A DNA stretch of 64,000 nucleotides, taken from NCBI RefSeq assembly GCF_947504145.1, contig NZ_CANNGQ010000003.1:496001-560000 (forward strand). The letters are read 5' to 3'. A model generated the notes under the pieces. The model did no database searches. It was not told where the DNA came from and saw only the letters and a list, made by a program, of their open reading frames with translations. A program made the translations under genes and the position numbers. Position 1 is the stretch's first letter, and every line of letters starts with the position of its first letter. Positions 35,913-45,756 of this stretch are shown here, piece after piece. Source of the DNA: an uncultured Microbulbifer sp. (GTDB lineage: Bacteria; Pseudomonadota; Gammaproteobacteria; Pseudomonadales; Cellvibrionaceae).

Positions 35913-38900
35913 TCAGAACTTGTACTGCGCACCAATCAGGTAGCGGGCATCCAGTTCCTGGGCGTGCCACAACTGGTTCTTATCCCGACCAAATGCTTGC
36001 AGACTTTCTTCCGTCAGGTTCAAACCTTCAAACAGCACGGTGAAATTATCGTTCACTTCGTAGCTGATGTTCATATCCACCTGACCAAAATCGTCCATGT
36101 AGACCGGGTTATTGGAAGCACCCCGGTTAACATCCGCGAGGAACTGATCGCGCCAGTTGTAGGCCAGCCGCGCAGAAAGACCGAAGTTCTCGTAGATCAC
36201 CGCCAAGTTAGCACTGTCGCTCAGGCCAAGCAGTGCAAATTGGGTTTGCGCGGGATCTGCGCCGTTGTCAAAACCGACATCGCCGCGCACGGTGGTCAGG
36301 TTGGCCTGCAGCCCGAATCCTGTTTCACCAAAGAAGTGCTGTGCTGCCAGTTCAAAGCCGTGAATTTTGGCTTCGCGATTATTCACCGGTGCGGACACAT
36401 CAAAGGCAAAGTAAGGGTCATCGGCGTTGGCAACAACATCGTAATCCGTGAGGATATCGTCCACGTAACCCTGAGGCAGATTACCGTCAACCAGCTCGTT
36501 CTCAAACATGGTTTTGGCATCGTCGATACCAAAGTTGTCGATCAGCGCCGTCATGGTAAACAGGTGCGCTTCACTGGTATCTACACCCATTTCATCCAGT
36601 GCGGCCAGTGCATCTCCGGAGCGAGTGCCCGGCGCTCCGGAAGTCGGGTCGCGCAGGTCGAATAGTGACTCACTGAATTTACCGTCGCCAATAAAATTGG
36701 AAACCCGCTTCTCATAGAAGCCTGCAGACACGTAGCTGCTGTCGCCGTAGTACCACTCAACAGACAGGTCAAAGTTGTCGGATTCCAGTGGCAACAGGCC
36801 GGGGTTACCACGGCTACCCAGGGCAACAGCACCCAGCGCGGTGGGGCTCGGTGGGGTTTCTGCACTGGTGGACGCCAGCAGATTACTGTAGTCCGGGCGC
36901 GCGATGGTTTTACTGTAGGAAACACGACCTTTCAGGTCTTCACGAAGATCAATAGAAAAGTCTACGTTCGGCAGAAGATTGTTGTACTTCCCGTCCAGAT
37001 CCACAGGTAATACATTCGCGGATAGTTTGCGTTCAAAATCGTTATCAGACTTCCACACGATATCGGACGGAACCTGGATCAACGACGTGGAAGTGGTATC
37101 GGTCTGTTCGAAACGTGTGCCAACCACCAACTGAGTCGGGAAGCTACCCAGTTCACCATCCAGCGTAAACTGAAAGTATGCTGCCAGAATATCTTCCTCA
37201 ACAACGTTAAATTCCTGAGTATCGATGTTATCGGAAGACCAGGGACCCGCGAGCGCCATAAACAGCTCACCGGCATCACCGCGGAACGCATTCAGATCCT
37301 TGCTGCCAGGGTTATAGTCTTCAAACATACAGGTCATGCAGAATGCATCAACGAGATCCGCAGGAATGTCCGGTGTGCGGTTACCCCAACCACCCAGTGT
37401 CTGGGTGGTTTGCATCCGCGCCTGGGTCATTTCTGAACCGATGGAGCTCAGGCCAAAATCAATGCGGCCATTGCTGAGCTCCCAGCTACCGTCGAAGGCA
37501 AACTGATCAATCTGGTGCTCTTGGCTGGAGGTAGTTGTACGAGCGACAGACGTGGCCAGCTCACTTGCGTCGATCTGTCCATTCCCGTTACCAGCATCGT
37601 CATTGAAAACAATGTCGTGTACCGGGAAGCCGCTGCTCATATCCAGGGTGTGACCATCTACAACGAAAGCGCCGATACCAAAGCGAATAGAACTGGTACC
37701 CAGCGGGCCATTGGGGTTGGCTTGCGACTTGGAGGTGTGCGCGTCAAAGCTCAACGTCAGACTGTCGTTCGCGTCCCACTCGGCATTGAAACCAAAGGAC
37801 TCCAGGCTGTCTTCGCTGGTACGAAGCTGCTGTTCAAAACCAATATCCTTCACATCGCCGGGAATATCCTGATATTGGTAAAGCGGTGTTGCCACAACGG
37901 AGTTGCCATCAAAGGTCAGCTCGTTGCGGATCGCGTTGAACCAGTTGCCCTGATCGGTGCGCTGCTCCAGCTGTTCGTTGTTCGCATACAGGGCGTCCGC
38001 GGTCAGGGTCAGGTCTTCGCGGGGGCGGAACTGCATGGTGAGCTGGGCGTTGGTGCGCTCGCGCTCGTGGCTGGATACGTGATAGCGACTGTCGTTGGGG
38101 ATAGCAACCAACTGATCGTCTGCCGGAGGATTGTTTACTACGGTGTTATTGCCGACGTATTCGCTGGAGCCATCGTTGAAGCTGGCACCGCTGCGAATAT
38201 TCCAGTCGTGCACGGTGGCACTGCGGGTGCCACCTTGGCGCTCCTGATAAGAACCGAATAGCGCTACGCCAAAGGTTTCCTCTTCATTGGTCCAACTGAA
38301 CAGGCCGGAGGTTTCCGGGGTGATATCTTCCCCGTCAAAGTTCACACCGGTATCGTGCATACCCTTTACGCCCAGGGATGCCTGAATACCGGGGTTATCC
38401 AGTGGGCGAATGGTGTTGATATTGACCGTTGCGCCGATACCACCGGTAGGGGAGGAGGCGCGGCCAGTTTTGTACACCTCGAGCCCGGAAACCCCTTCAG
38501 ACGCAAGATTGGAAAAATCGAACGAGCGGCCAGTCCCCTGCTGATCATCCGCAGATTGGTCACCGCCAATCATCACCACGTTTGCAGTGGGCATCTGACG
38601 ACCATTCAGCGTCACCAGGTTGAAGCTGGGGCCGAAGCCGCGCACGGTAATTTCAGAACCCTCACCATTCACCCGGTTGATGGATACCCCGGTAATCCGC
38701 TGCAGGGATTCCGCCAGGTTGGTGTCGGGGAACTTGCCGATATCTTCGGCAGAGATGGCGTCAACCACACCGGCGGAGTCGCGCTTGATGTCCATCGCGC
38801 GCTCCATGGAGGCGCGGATACCGGTAACGGTGACTTCTTCCAGAGTGGTGCTTTCCTGCGCGAACAGTTGTGGTGCGCAGGTCATTGAGGCAATAGCCGC

Positions 38901-38936
38901 AACCACTGCACCGGATAATTTGGAGCGTTTGAACAT
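35913..38936 (-). CDS. TonB-dependent receptor, Xanthomonas/Caulobacter type
   Basis: A 1007-residue TBDR. Signal peptide (about 1-26, ending LFA), TonB box LEEVTVTGIRASMERAM, then the marker VDAISAEDIGKFPDTNLAESLQRITGVSI of the TIGR01782-type receptors, many of which import oligosaccharides. The barrel ends IGAQYKF. It opens the halogenase cluster and is read through or past a hairpin at 35832-35862. Its sequence type matches the receptor at 42919-45498 although the two are not close copies. Confidence 0.92.
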   Translation of the reverse strand: MFKRSKLSGAVVAAIASMTCAPQLFAQESTTLEEVTVTGIRASMERAMDIKRDSAGVVDAISAEDIGKFPDTNLAESLQRITGVSINRVNGEGSEITVRGFGPSFNLVTLNGRQMPTANVVMIGGDQSADDQQGTGRSFDFSNLASEGVSGLEVYKTGRASSPTGGIGATVNINTIRPLDNPGIQASLGVKGMHDTGVNFDGEDITPETSGLFSWTNEEETFGVALFGSYQERQGGTRSATVHDWNIRSGASFNDGSSEYVGNNTVVNNPPADDQLVAIPNDSRYHVSSHERERTNAQLTMQFRPREDLTLTADALYANNEQLEQRTDQGNWFNAIRNELTFDGNSVVATPLYQYQDIPGDVKDIGFEQQLRTSEDSLESFGFNAEWDANDSLTLSFDAHTSKSQANPNGPLGTSSIRFGIGAFVVDGHTLDMSSGFPVHDIVFNDDAGNGNGQIDASELATSVARTTTSSQEHQIDQFAFDGSWELSNGRIDFGLSSIGSEMTQARMQTTQTLGGWGNRTPDIPADLVDAFCMTCMFEDYNPGSKDLNAFRGDAGELFMALAGPWSSDNIDTQEFNVVEEDILAAYFQFTLDGELGSFPTQLVVGTRFEQTDTTSTSLIQVPSDIVWKSDNDFERKLSANVLPVDLDGKYNNLLPNVDFSIDLREDLKGRVSYSKTIARPDYSNLLASTSAETPPSPTALGAVALGSRGNPGLLPLESDNFDLSVEWYYGDSSYVSAGFYEKRVSNFIGDGKFSESLFDLRDPTSGAPGTRSGDALAALDEMGVDTSEAHLFTMTALIDNFGIDDAKTMFENELVDGNLPQGYVDDILTDYDVVANADDPYFAFDVSAPVNNREAKIHGFELAAQHFFGETGFGLQANLTTVRGDVGFDNGADPAQTQFALLGLSDSANLAVIYENFGLSARLAYNWRDQFLADVNRGASNNPVYMDDFGQVDMNISYEVNDNFTVLFEGLNLTEESLQAFGRDKNQLWHAQELDARYLIGAQYKF

Positions 38937-39161
38937 TTGGTCTTCCCTCTTCGATTTCAGCCGCGGCCGACGCTTCTCGCTGAACTCCCCCGAGAAGGCC
39001 TTAGCAGCTTTTATTGGTTATTGTTTAAATTTTGAGCTTTGGCTCTACCGCCACCTGTATAGCGACAGTCCCTGCCCCAGTAAGCCTGGCGGTTTCTGCC
39101 CTATCTAAGTGAAAGACGATTGATTGGTGGCGATAGTCCCCCCTGGGGTAAAAAATCCCGG
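38937..39161. promoter_or_regulatory. promoter region of the halogenase-cluster TBDR
   Basis: About 225 bases upstream of the TBDR start, with an AT-rich core near 39015-39050. No copy of the ROK-type operator found at 45612 and 47110 is visible. Confidence 0.4.
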
Positions 39162-39197
39162 ATATAAAAAAGCCACCGGGGTGAGCCGGTGGCTTGG
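39162..39197 (-). terminator. rho-independent terminator of the LPMO gene
   Basis: On the minus strand GCCACCGG and CCGGTGGC arms are followed by TTTTTTAT, 25-60 bases after the LPMO stop. Confidence 0.8.
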
Positions 39198-39221
39198 TAC
39201 CTCGATCGGGATCTCGATCAA

Positions 39222-40397
39222 TCAGTTACATACATTACCGGTAATCGTCGGGATTTCCGCGCTGCTGCCGCCTTTGTCGCCCTGCATGCCGAAGCTCACG
39301 GTCTGGCCAGCACCGATGGTGTCGTTCCAGCCAGCGCTGGTTGCGGTAAAGGGTCCCATCCCGTTCACCACGGCATTCCAGGTATTGGTCAATGCGGTAC
39401 CGTCGGAATACCCCCACTGCACTTCCCAGCCGCTGACGGGGTCATCGCCGGTATTGGTCAGGCGTACTTCTGCGGTAAAGCCGTTGCCCCACTCGTTGGA
39501 GACCACGTAATCACAACTCACACTGGCATCCACGCCACCTCCGGAGCTGGAAGAGCTGCCGCTGCCGGAGGAAGAACCGCCGGAAGAGCTACTGGATGCC
39601 CCGGATGAAGAACTGGACGAGGAGCCGCCCGAGGAAGAACTACTGGAAGATGAACTGCTGGACGAGCTGCTGGATGAAGAGCTGCTACTGGATGACGATG
39701 AACCACCACCGTCAAACGCCACATCCACGCAGCCGTGGAAACGCTCCCAAGTAAAGTAGTTCCGCCCCCACTCACCGTAAATAATATGCCGGCCTTCACG
39801 CTCGGGCACTTCACAGGTGGTGTGGAACAGGTTATTGGCTTTCTCTACGACCACATCCGGATTGGCCGTGGGGTTGGCATCATCGTAGTTCAGTACACAA
39901 AAGGCTTCTTCCTCAAAATCCTCCCAGGTCAGGGTGCCCCCAACCTGGTAATCGAAATCCTCTTTGGTAATCCAGTAGCGGAATTCTTCGGTGTCATCCC
40001 AGTGCGGGCCCCAGCTGATATTCCAGCTGAACGTCTGCTCGCCGCTGCTCATGGTGCTGGTGGGCCAGTCAAGCTGGTAGTCCCAGGGGGTGGGGCCACC
40101 GTCCCAGGTTTCGCTGTCAAAACCACATACATGGGTACTCTCTGCCTGCGCGCGGCCCTGCGCGTGGGTGAGCACACTCATAAACTGGTAACTTCCGCTG
40201 TAATCTTTCTGCGCAGCTTCCACACAGGCGGGGGTGGTTGCCATATCGGGTTTTTCATTCAGGCCGCAATGGGCGTTGCGCGATGGCGGCTCCACGATCA
40301 GACCATGACCAAATGCTGCGCTGGCAAGCAGTGAGGCACCTACGGCGCTCACCGCTTTTATCCATACCTTTTTTTTCCAAATACATTTTCTCATCAT
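39222..40397 (-). CDS. AA10 lytic polysaccharide monooxygenase with poly-Ser linker and CBM2
   Basis: A 391-residue secreted copper enzyme that oxidatively cleaves crystalline chitin or cellulose. The signal peptide (1-30, ending ASAAFG) exposes His 31 (HGLIVEPPSR) as the N-terminal residue of the copper histidine brace. The second His is in ISWGPHWDDTEEFRYW, and the axial aromatic is in the ERFHGCVDVAF stretch. Residues about 230-290 are a Ser/Gly tract, and the last 100 residues are a CBM2 (conserved Trp in VSGWEVQW and NTWNA). The ATG at 40397 has GAGG six bases upstream; the one four codons earlier overlaps that site. Divergent from GH9. Chitin is favoured by the neighbouring hexosaminidases. 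Confidence 0.92.
   Translation of the reverse strand: MMRKCIWKKKVWIKAVSAVGASLLASAAFGHGLIVEPPSRNAHCGLNEKPDMATTPACVEAAQKDYSGSYQFMSVLTHAQGRAQAESTHVCGFDSETWDGGPTPWDYQLDWPTSTMSSGEQTFSWNISWGPHWDDTEEFRYWITKEDFDYQVGGTLTWEDFEEEAFCVLNYDDANPTANPDVVVEKANNLFHTTCEVPEREGRHIIYGEWGRNYFTWERFHGCVDVAFDGGGSSSSSSSSSSSSSSSSSSSSSSSSGGSSSSSSSGASSSSSGGSSSGSGSSSSSGGGVDASVSCDYVVSNEWGNGFTAEVRLTNTGDDPVSGWEVQWGYSDGTALTNTWNAVVNGMGPFTATSAGWNDTIGAGQTVSFGMQGDKGGSSAEIPTITGNVCN
39552..39708. repeat. low-complexity serine-codon tract
   Basis: Mixed TCC/TCG/AGC/AGT serine codons with a few glycines encode the LPMO linker. Codon mixing means it is selected at protein level rather than being a simple DNA microsatellite. Confidence 0.8.
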
Positions 40398-40655
40398 CGT
40401 TTTCCTCATTGTTCTGCGTTATATCGGACTACTACTGAAGAGGTGACGGGCGAACATCCCAGTGGGAACCCGGTGCACTGCGACAAAATGCCACAGTGTG
40501 GATAAGATCAAACTTACAGGGTGAAACAGGCGCAACAAGTGACTTGACGGACGGATTGTTAACTTAAATAGAGAGATCGCAGAGCAGATCCCAGGGTCTG
40601 ATACGTCTTAAGAAAAACCACAATAATATTCACGACAATGCTCACAGGAATTCTC
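40398..40655. promoter_or_regulatory. divergent promoter region LPMO / GH9
   Basis: 258 bases between the two secreted-enzyme genes, implying shared control. No copy of the ROK-type operator is evident. Confidence 0.45.
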
Positions 40656-42554
40656 ATGTCTTCGCCTTTCGGAGCAAGTGCGCTCACCGCCACCATTGCC
40701 ACTACGATCGCCACCACCATCGCCGTCATGGTCCTCGCCAGTTCCGCCGCACTCGCCGACAAAACACCCGCGGACGCACACAGCACGAAGACGGCACCCA
40801 GCCAAACCAGCACACACATTCGGTTAAACCAGCTCGGTTACCACCCGGCCTCGAGCAAACTGGCGGTTTTGCTCACCGCGGAAGATCCCGGCAAGTTTTC
40901 CGTGCGGGATGCTGCAAGTGAACAAGTGATTTATCAGGGGGCGTGGCAAAAATCGACGGAAACGTCCTGGGGTGGAAGTGCGGCCTGGCAGGCCGACTTT
41001 TCCGAACTGGAACGCCCGGGGCGTTACTACATTGAGACAGATGCTCTTGACGCTGATGTGGTTGAGGGCGGCAGTCTGGACGGCGACAACCGCGATCCAT
41101 CCGCACGCCCCTCACACGTTTTTCGCATAGACCAAAATGTGTTTGACACACTGGCCACGGCCAGCCTCAAGGCATTCTATTTTCAGCGCGCATCGGTAGC
41201 CATCGAGGGTGACTATGCCGGTCCCTGGGCGAGGGCGGCTGGTCACCCGGACGACAAAGTGCGGATTCACCCCTCCGCCGCCAGTCCCGAGCGCCCCGCA
41301 GGTACCACGGTTGCCGCCCCCAAAGGCTGGTACGACGCCGGCGACTACAACAAATATGTGGTCAACAGCGGCATCACCATGGGCACCCTGATGAGTGCCT
41401 TCGAGCGCTATCCGGACTATTTTTCCGCACAGTCCCTGAATATTCCCGAATCCGAAAATGCCCTGCCGGATATTCTCGATGAGGTGCTGTACAACCTGGA
41501 GTGGATGGCGGCAATGCAGGACCCGCACGACGGCGGTGTCTACCACAAACTCACCACCGCGAATTTTGAAGGCATGGTCGCCGCGCACCAGGCGGTGCAA
41601 CCCCGCTATATGGTGCAGAAGACCACCGCGGCCACCCTCGATTTTGCCGCGGTAATGGCGCAAGCCGCGCGGGTATTTGCCCCGTATTTCCCGGAAAAGA
41701 CCGCCGATTATCTGCACGCCGCACAGCAGGCCTGGCAGTGGGCGGAAACACACCCCGCCGTGCACTACCGGCAGGGCCAGCTCAACCAGCAGTTTGAGCC
41801 GAACATCACTACCGGCGCCTACGGCGACGAGCAACTGGACGACGAACGCTTCTGGGCTGCGGCCGAACTGTACCTGGCAACAAAAAAAGATCGCTACTGG
41901 CAAGTGCTGGCGAGCAGCACCGCGGACTACCAATTACCCAACTGGGCAGATGTGCGCTGGCTCGGTTACTACAGCCTGCTTGCACACAAAGACCGTTTAC
42001 CGGAAGACAGCGGTACTTGGCGCAGCGCCGCCGAACTGTCTCTGGTCAAGGCAGCACGCAGCCTCCAAACGGCGGGCAGCCGCAACGCCTACCGGGTGCC
42101 CATGGTCAGCGACCCGGCGTTCTTTGTCTGGGGCAGCAACGCGGTGGCGGCGAATCAGGGGATTCTGTTTCTGGAAGCCTTTCGCATCACCAAAGACAGC
42201 GACTTTCTGCGCAGCGCCGAAGACACCCGCGACTATCTGCTCGGGAGAAACGCCACCGGCTACTCCTATGTCACCGGCTTTGGCCACAAGAGCCCGCAGC
42301 ACCCCCACCATCGACTGGCAGCGGCCAAGCCCGACCTGCCGCCGCTGCCAGGCTTCCTTGTGGGAGGCCCCAACCCCGCACAGCAGGACGGCTGTACATA
42401 TACCAGCAAGGTCGCGGACGAATCCTTTACCGACGATGTCTGCAGCTACGCCAGCAATGAAATCGCGATCAACTGGAATGCGCCCTTTGCCTACCTGATC
42501 AACGGGCTGCACACGATCGAGCGCAGTCACTCCGGCAGCTGTCCCCACCACTAA
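40656..42554 (+). CDS. GH9 family glycoside hydrolase
   Basis: A 632-residue secreted enzyme. The N-terminal hydrophobic export segment (about residues 10-34) is followed by an Ig-like CelD_N domain (HIRLNQLGYHPASSKLAVLL, about 54-155) and the (alpha/alpha)6 GH9 domain. Catalytic base region: GWYDAGDYNKYV (about 224-235). C-terminal acid region: YASNEIAINWNAPFAYL, preceded by GHKSPQHPHHR. GH9 members are endoglucanases, cellodextrinases or exo-beta-glucosaminidases of chitin degraders; the setting among hexosaminidases makes glucosaminidase worth considering. The ATG at 40656 has AGGA seven bases upstream; 40638 is an alternative. No CBM is attached. Confidence 0.88.
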   Translation: MSSPFGASALTATIATTIATTIAVMVLASSAALADKTPADAHSTKTAPSQTSTHIRLNQLGYHPASSKLAVLLTAEDPGKFSVRDAASEQVIYQGAWQKSTETSWGGSAAWQADFSELERPGRYYIETDALDADVVEGGSLDGDNRDPSARPSHVFRIDQNVFDTLATASLKAFYFQRASVAIEGDYAGPWARAAGHPDDKVRIHPSAASPERPAGTTVAAPKGWYDAGDYNKYVVNSGITMGTLMSAFERYPDYFSAQSLNIPESENALPDILDEVLYNLEWMAAMQDPHDGGVYHKLTTANFEGMVAAHQAVQPRYMVQKTTAATLDFAAVMAQAARVFAPYFPEKTADYLHAAQQAWQWAETHPAVHYRQGQLNQQFEPNITTGAYGDEQLDDERFWAAAELYLATKKDRYWQVLASSTADYQLPNWADVRWLGYYSLLAHKDRLPEDSGTWRSAAELSLVKAARSLQTAGSRNAYRVPMVSDPAFFVWGSNAVAANQGILFLEAFRITKDSDFLRSAEDTRDYLLGRNATGYSYVTGFGHKSPQHPHHRLAAAKPDLPPLPGFLVGGPNPAQQDGCTYTSKVADESFTDDVCSYASNEIAINWNAPFAYLINGLHTIERSHSGSCPHH

Positions 42555-42918
42555 AACCCGATGCATAAATAGAAGGCATGGCCAGCCCGCACAGCGCCAT
42601 GACGCGGGAACAAACTAATGTTCATGTAACGGGGATTTGCATTCTCCGTCTCCGCATTTCGAGACTCTATGGGTTAACGGCTGAGGAGATGCAGGGCAGT
42701 TTCTGACGGCAGCCGCCGCTGGCTGCAACAAAATACCGCTGTGTGGAAGGCGTCAAAGTATGGAGGGGAGTCAGGCGCAATCGAGGTGCGCCCAACGCAA
42801 AAAGGCCGGCGGGTTTCCCCACCGGCGCCACAATCGATGCTGGCCAGTACAAGGTGAACTTTTTTCGACAGGCGCCGGGTAATCCCCCGGCGCCTGCCGC
42901 TCACTGATCAAACCAATA
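42555..42918. other. convergent intergenic region with two hairpins
   Basis: Between GH9 (+) and a TBDR (-). Contains a large hairpin at 42872-42899 (arms AGGCGCCGGG and CCCGGCGCCT) without a T-run, and the terminator at 42799-42826. No gene is seen. Confidence 0.55.
42799..42826 (-). terminator. rho-independent terminator of the TBDR at 42919-45498
   Basis: On the minus strand GCCGGTGGG-GAAA-CCCGCCGGC is followed by CTTTTTGC. Confidence 0.75.
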
Positions 42919-45498
42919 CTAGAACTTCACGCTGGCGCCAACAAAGTAGCGCGCACCGAACTCATCCACACTGTGGATAACACCATAGGTAGGCAGGCGT
43001 TGCACCAGCGGCTCGTTGAAGATATTCACCGCCTCAAGGGAAACGTCCAGGTTCTCCGTCGCGTGCCATATCACGGAGGCATCAACCTGGTCGTAGTCGT
43101 CGTAACGGCTTTCGGTACCACTGTTGTTGTAGTTTCCGTGCCAGCCATCGCGAGCATTGTAAGCAACACGCGCGCTGATCAGATCGTTTTCGTAGTAACC
43201 GGAGAGGTTGTAGGAGTTCTGGGACACTTCATCTACGTCAACTACTTGCCCTGCGGAGTTGGTTACGGAGCTGTCGGTGTAGGTGTAGTTGGCCTGCACA
43301 CCGAATCCATTGCCGAAATCGTGCTGGTATTGCAGCTCGATACCGGAAATATCCGCGGTGCCTACGTTGCGTGCTCGGGTTACCTGACAGGTCTGCGAAC
43401 AACCATCCAGCGCTTCCATGGCGGTAGTAAGCTCGATGTAGTCACTGATGTTCTTGTGGAACAGGGTTGCACCTACAACCGAAGCATCGGTGAAGTACCA
43501 CTCCACACCCATGTCATAGTTATCAGACTTGTAAGGATCCAGATCCGGGCTGCCGATTGTGGCGGTACCCATATTGATCGCGACGGTGGAAGCCATCTGC
43601 ATATCGTCATAGTCTGGACGGGATACGGTCGAGCCTGCGGCGAAGCGGAACAGCAATTCTTCGGAGATATCTGCAGCAAAGTTAATGCTGGGCAGGATAT
43701 TGGTGTAGCTGCGCGCACCCTTGGCCGGCTCTCCAGCGATCCGCCCTTTGGACAGTACATCGGTATCCACCACACGCAGGCCGATGTTGCCGCGGAAACC
43801 ATCGCCTTCGAAGTTCGCCTTGGCGTAGGCCGCGGTAATTTCTTCGGCAATGGAGAAATCACTGGTCACGGTGATGGTGTCAGCGCGGTTGGCATATCCA
43901 TAGTCCCAGATGCCCCCGCTGACCACCGCAAAGCTGTCGAGAGTACCGTTGCGCCCCTCCTGGCCATGCAGACCGGAAGCCACACCGCCGTTGAAGTCCG
44001 CCAGGCTCAAACCTTCGGCCATGGCCGCGGCGAGATCAACATCGCGGTTATCTACACGGCCCAAGTATATCTGATCCTGGTATTTCAGCCCGGTATCGAC
44101 GGTGGTGAAAATTCCCTGGTTTACATCGATGGCGAAATCGGCCTGGTAATACTCGATTTCATTCTGGCGAATGTTGTCGAGGAAAGTAAATTCCTGGAAC
44201 AACTGCATGCGGCTGTGATCAGTCACATAGTTTGGATCGGTCGGAATAATCTCGTGTGCGTCGGCAAGATCGAAGGTAAAGCCAGTGCTCGCACGATCGT
44301 CCAGGTCTCCCCACCAGGTACTGGTTTGCGGCGTGAAGCTGTCCGCATTAGAGCGGCCCACCACCACATGGGAACGCCAGCCATCACCCTCATAATCCAT
44401 GGTCAGGTTGAGCGCGTCGGTTTCCATCTCAGGCTTGCGAAGCACCGAGTTATTAAAGAATGGCACACCGCCTTCAGTCAGGTTACCCGGCATTACGGTC
44501 GCGCTGGTTACCGCACCGAATTCGTTAGTAACAACAGAGTCCGCATCCAGATACGCACCGTTGAAATCGGGAATGGCAAACAGTGCCGTATTCACATGGT
44601 CGTTATCCAGTGTGAACAGGTTGTAATCCAAGGAGAAGGTCAGCGCATCAGACGGTGAATACTGCATGGTGAACTGGCTACTGGCACGCTCGCGCTCTTC
44701 ATCAAACAGAATGGATGCCATGCCCCAGGTCATGGTGTGAGAGCCACCTTCTGAATCCGGCACGTGATCATAGGGAGGTGCAAAGGAGCTCAGGGTTTCA
44801 CGCACTACATGCTGCTGCTCGGAGGAATGCGCTACCAGCACGCCAAAAGTGGCGTCCGCGTTTTTCCAGCTGACCAGCCCGGAATAGGACGGAGACCAGT
44901 CTTCACCGGCTTCGCTGTAGCCGTTTTCCACAGATGCTGTCGCCGTGAATTCATCCATCTCCAGCGGTTTGCGAGTGCGCAGGTTTACGGTGCCACCCAA
45001 GGCGCCTTCATTCAGGCTGGCATCCACCGACTTGTACACATCCATGCCGGAAATCTGCTCGGCGGACAGCAGCTCGAAGTTGAAGCTGCGGTTGGTCCCA
45101 CCCAGGTCGAACCAGCCAACACTGGCCACGTTCTGACCGTTCAGCAATACCACGCTGTGTTGTGGAGCGGTACCGCGAACGGTAACGCCATTTACTTCAC
45201 CAAAACCCCGCACCACGGTAACGCCGGGAACACGCTGCAAGGCGTCGCCGATGTTTTTATCCGGGAACTTACCGATATCTTCGGCGGAAACAGAATCGAT
45301 GACCGCGTCCGCATCGCGCTTGCTGTCGAGCGCGCTGCGCAGGCTACCGCGAATACCGGTCACCTGAATTTCTTCCAGAGTTGCATCCTGAGCAAAGCCC
45401 GGCGCAGCGATTCCAGCCAGTGCAAGTGCACTGATGGAGCCGTAGCGCAGGGCCAGTTTGTTGGCATGTTGAACGGCTGTTTTCAAACTGACTGACAT
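42919..45498 (-). CDS. TonB-dependent receptor of the chitin/amino-sugar locus
   Basis: An 859-residue TBDR. Signal peptide ends GFAQ (about residue 37). TonB box LEEIQVTGIRGSLRSAL, then DSVSAEDIGKFPDKNIGDALQRVPGVTVV, the TIGR01782-type carbohydrate-receptor marker, and a barrel ending FVGASVKF. GAGGA lies before the ATG. The upstream region has a candidate operator (45612-45629) nearly identical to one in front of the ABC importer, so it is probably controlled by the adjacent ROK repressor. Likely substrate: oligosaccharides released by the LPMO, GH9 and GH20 enzymes. Confidence 0.92.
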   Translation of the reverse strand: MSVSLKTAVQHANKLALRYGSISALALAGIAAPGFAQDATLEEIQVTGIRGSLRSALDSKRDADAVIDSVSAEDIGKFPDKNIGDALQRVPGVTVVRGFGEVNGVTVRGTAPQHSVVLLNGQNVASVGWFDLGGTNRSFNFELLSAEQISGMDVYKSVDASLNEGALGGTVNLRTRKPLEMDEFTATASVENGYSEAGEDWSPSYSGLVSWKNADATFGVLVAHSSEQQHVVRETLSSFAPPYDHVPDSEGGSHTMTWGMASILFDEERERASSQFTMQYSPSDALTFSLDYNLFTLDNDHVNTALFAIPDFNGAYLDADSVVTNEFGAVTSATVMPGNLTEGGVPFFNNSVLRKPEMETDALNLTMDYEGDGWRSHVVVGRSNADSFTPQTSTWWGDLDDRASTGFTFDLADAHEIIPTDPNYVTDHSRMQLFQEFTFLDNIRQNEIEYYQADFAIDVNQGIFTTVDTGLKYQDQIYLGRVDNRDVDLAAAMAEGLSLADFNGGVASGLHGQEGRNGTLDSFAVVSGGIWDYGYANRADTITVTSDFSIAEEITAAYAKANFEGDGFRGNIGLRVVDTDVLSKGRIAGEPAKGARSYTNILPSINFAADISEELLFRFAAGSTVSRPDYDDMQMASTVAINMGTATIGSPDLDPYKSDNYDMGVEWYFTDASVVGATLFHKNISDYIELTTAMEALDGCSQTCQVTRARNVGTADISGIELQYQHDFGNGFGVQANYTYTDSSVTNSAGQVVDVDEVSQNSYNLSGYYENDLISARVAYNARDGWHGNYNNSGTESRYDDYDQVDASVIWHATENLDVSLEAVNIFNEPLVQRLPTYGVIHSVDEFGARYFVGASVKF

Positions 45499-45585
45499 GT
45501 TGAGTCCTCTTATTTTTATGAAGCAAAGCCAAGCTCCCCCGTATACCCCCTGGGTCGGCTGATGTTTCAGCTTTATCGAGCTGAA

Positions 45586-45608
45586 ATTAGTCTATGCATT
45601 GGACTAAT
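45586..45608. promoter_or_regulatory. inverted repeat in the TBDR promoter
   Basis: ATTAGTC-N9-GACTAAT, directly beside the candidate ROK operator. Its half-site resembles the TTTAGTCAA arm of the operator near 47110. Confidence 0.45.
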
Positions 45609-45611
45609 ATT

Positions 45612-45629
45612 ATGTCAAACAATTTTACT
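45612..45629. promoter_or_regulatory. candidate ROK operator before the TBDR
   Basis: ATGTCAAACAATTTTACT. With two flanking bases it matches the element at 47108-47127 (reverse complement) at 16 of 20 positions. It lies about 115-130 bases before the TBDR start codon. Confidence 0.55.
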
Positions 45630-45756
45630 TATTAATTTTTACGGGGAAATGTGTGCGGGTAACACTGGGTAGGCCACACAGGACGGCGGCCCGGAAAGGA
45701 GAAAGCCAGAGTTTCCAGGCGGCGCGGAGTTGCCCGGATCGCGGTGACTGTGCACG

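Noticed and set aside
39552..39708. Possible CRISPR or minisatellite array
   Set aside because: The repetition is serine codons of a protein linker with irregular spacing; no repeat-spacer pattern is present anywhere in the window.
42973..44658. 561-codon plus-strand open frame
   Set aside because: Lies fully antisense to a TBDR with clear plug and barrel motifs. Its composition (rich in Gly, Val, Ile, His) is that of a shadow frame, with no start site or domain.
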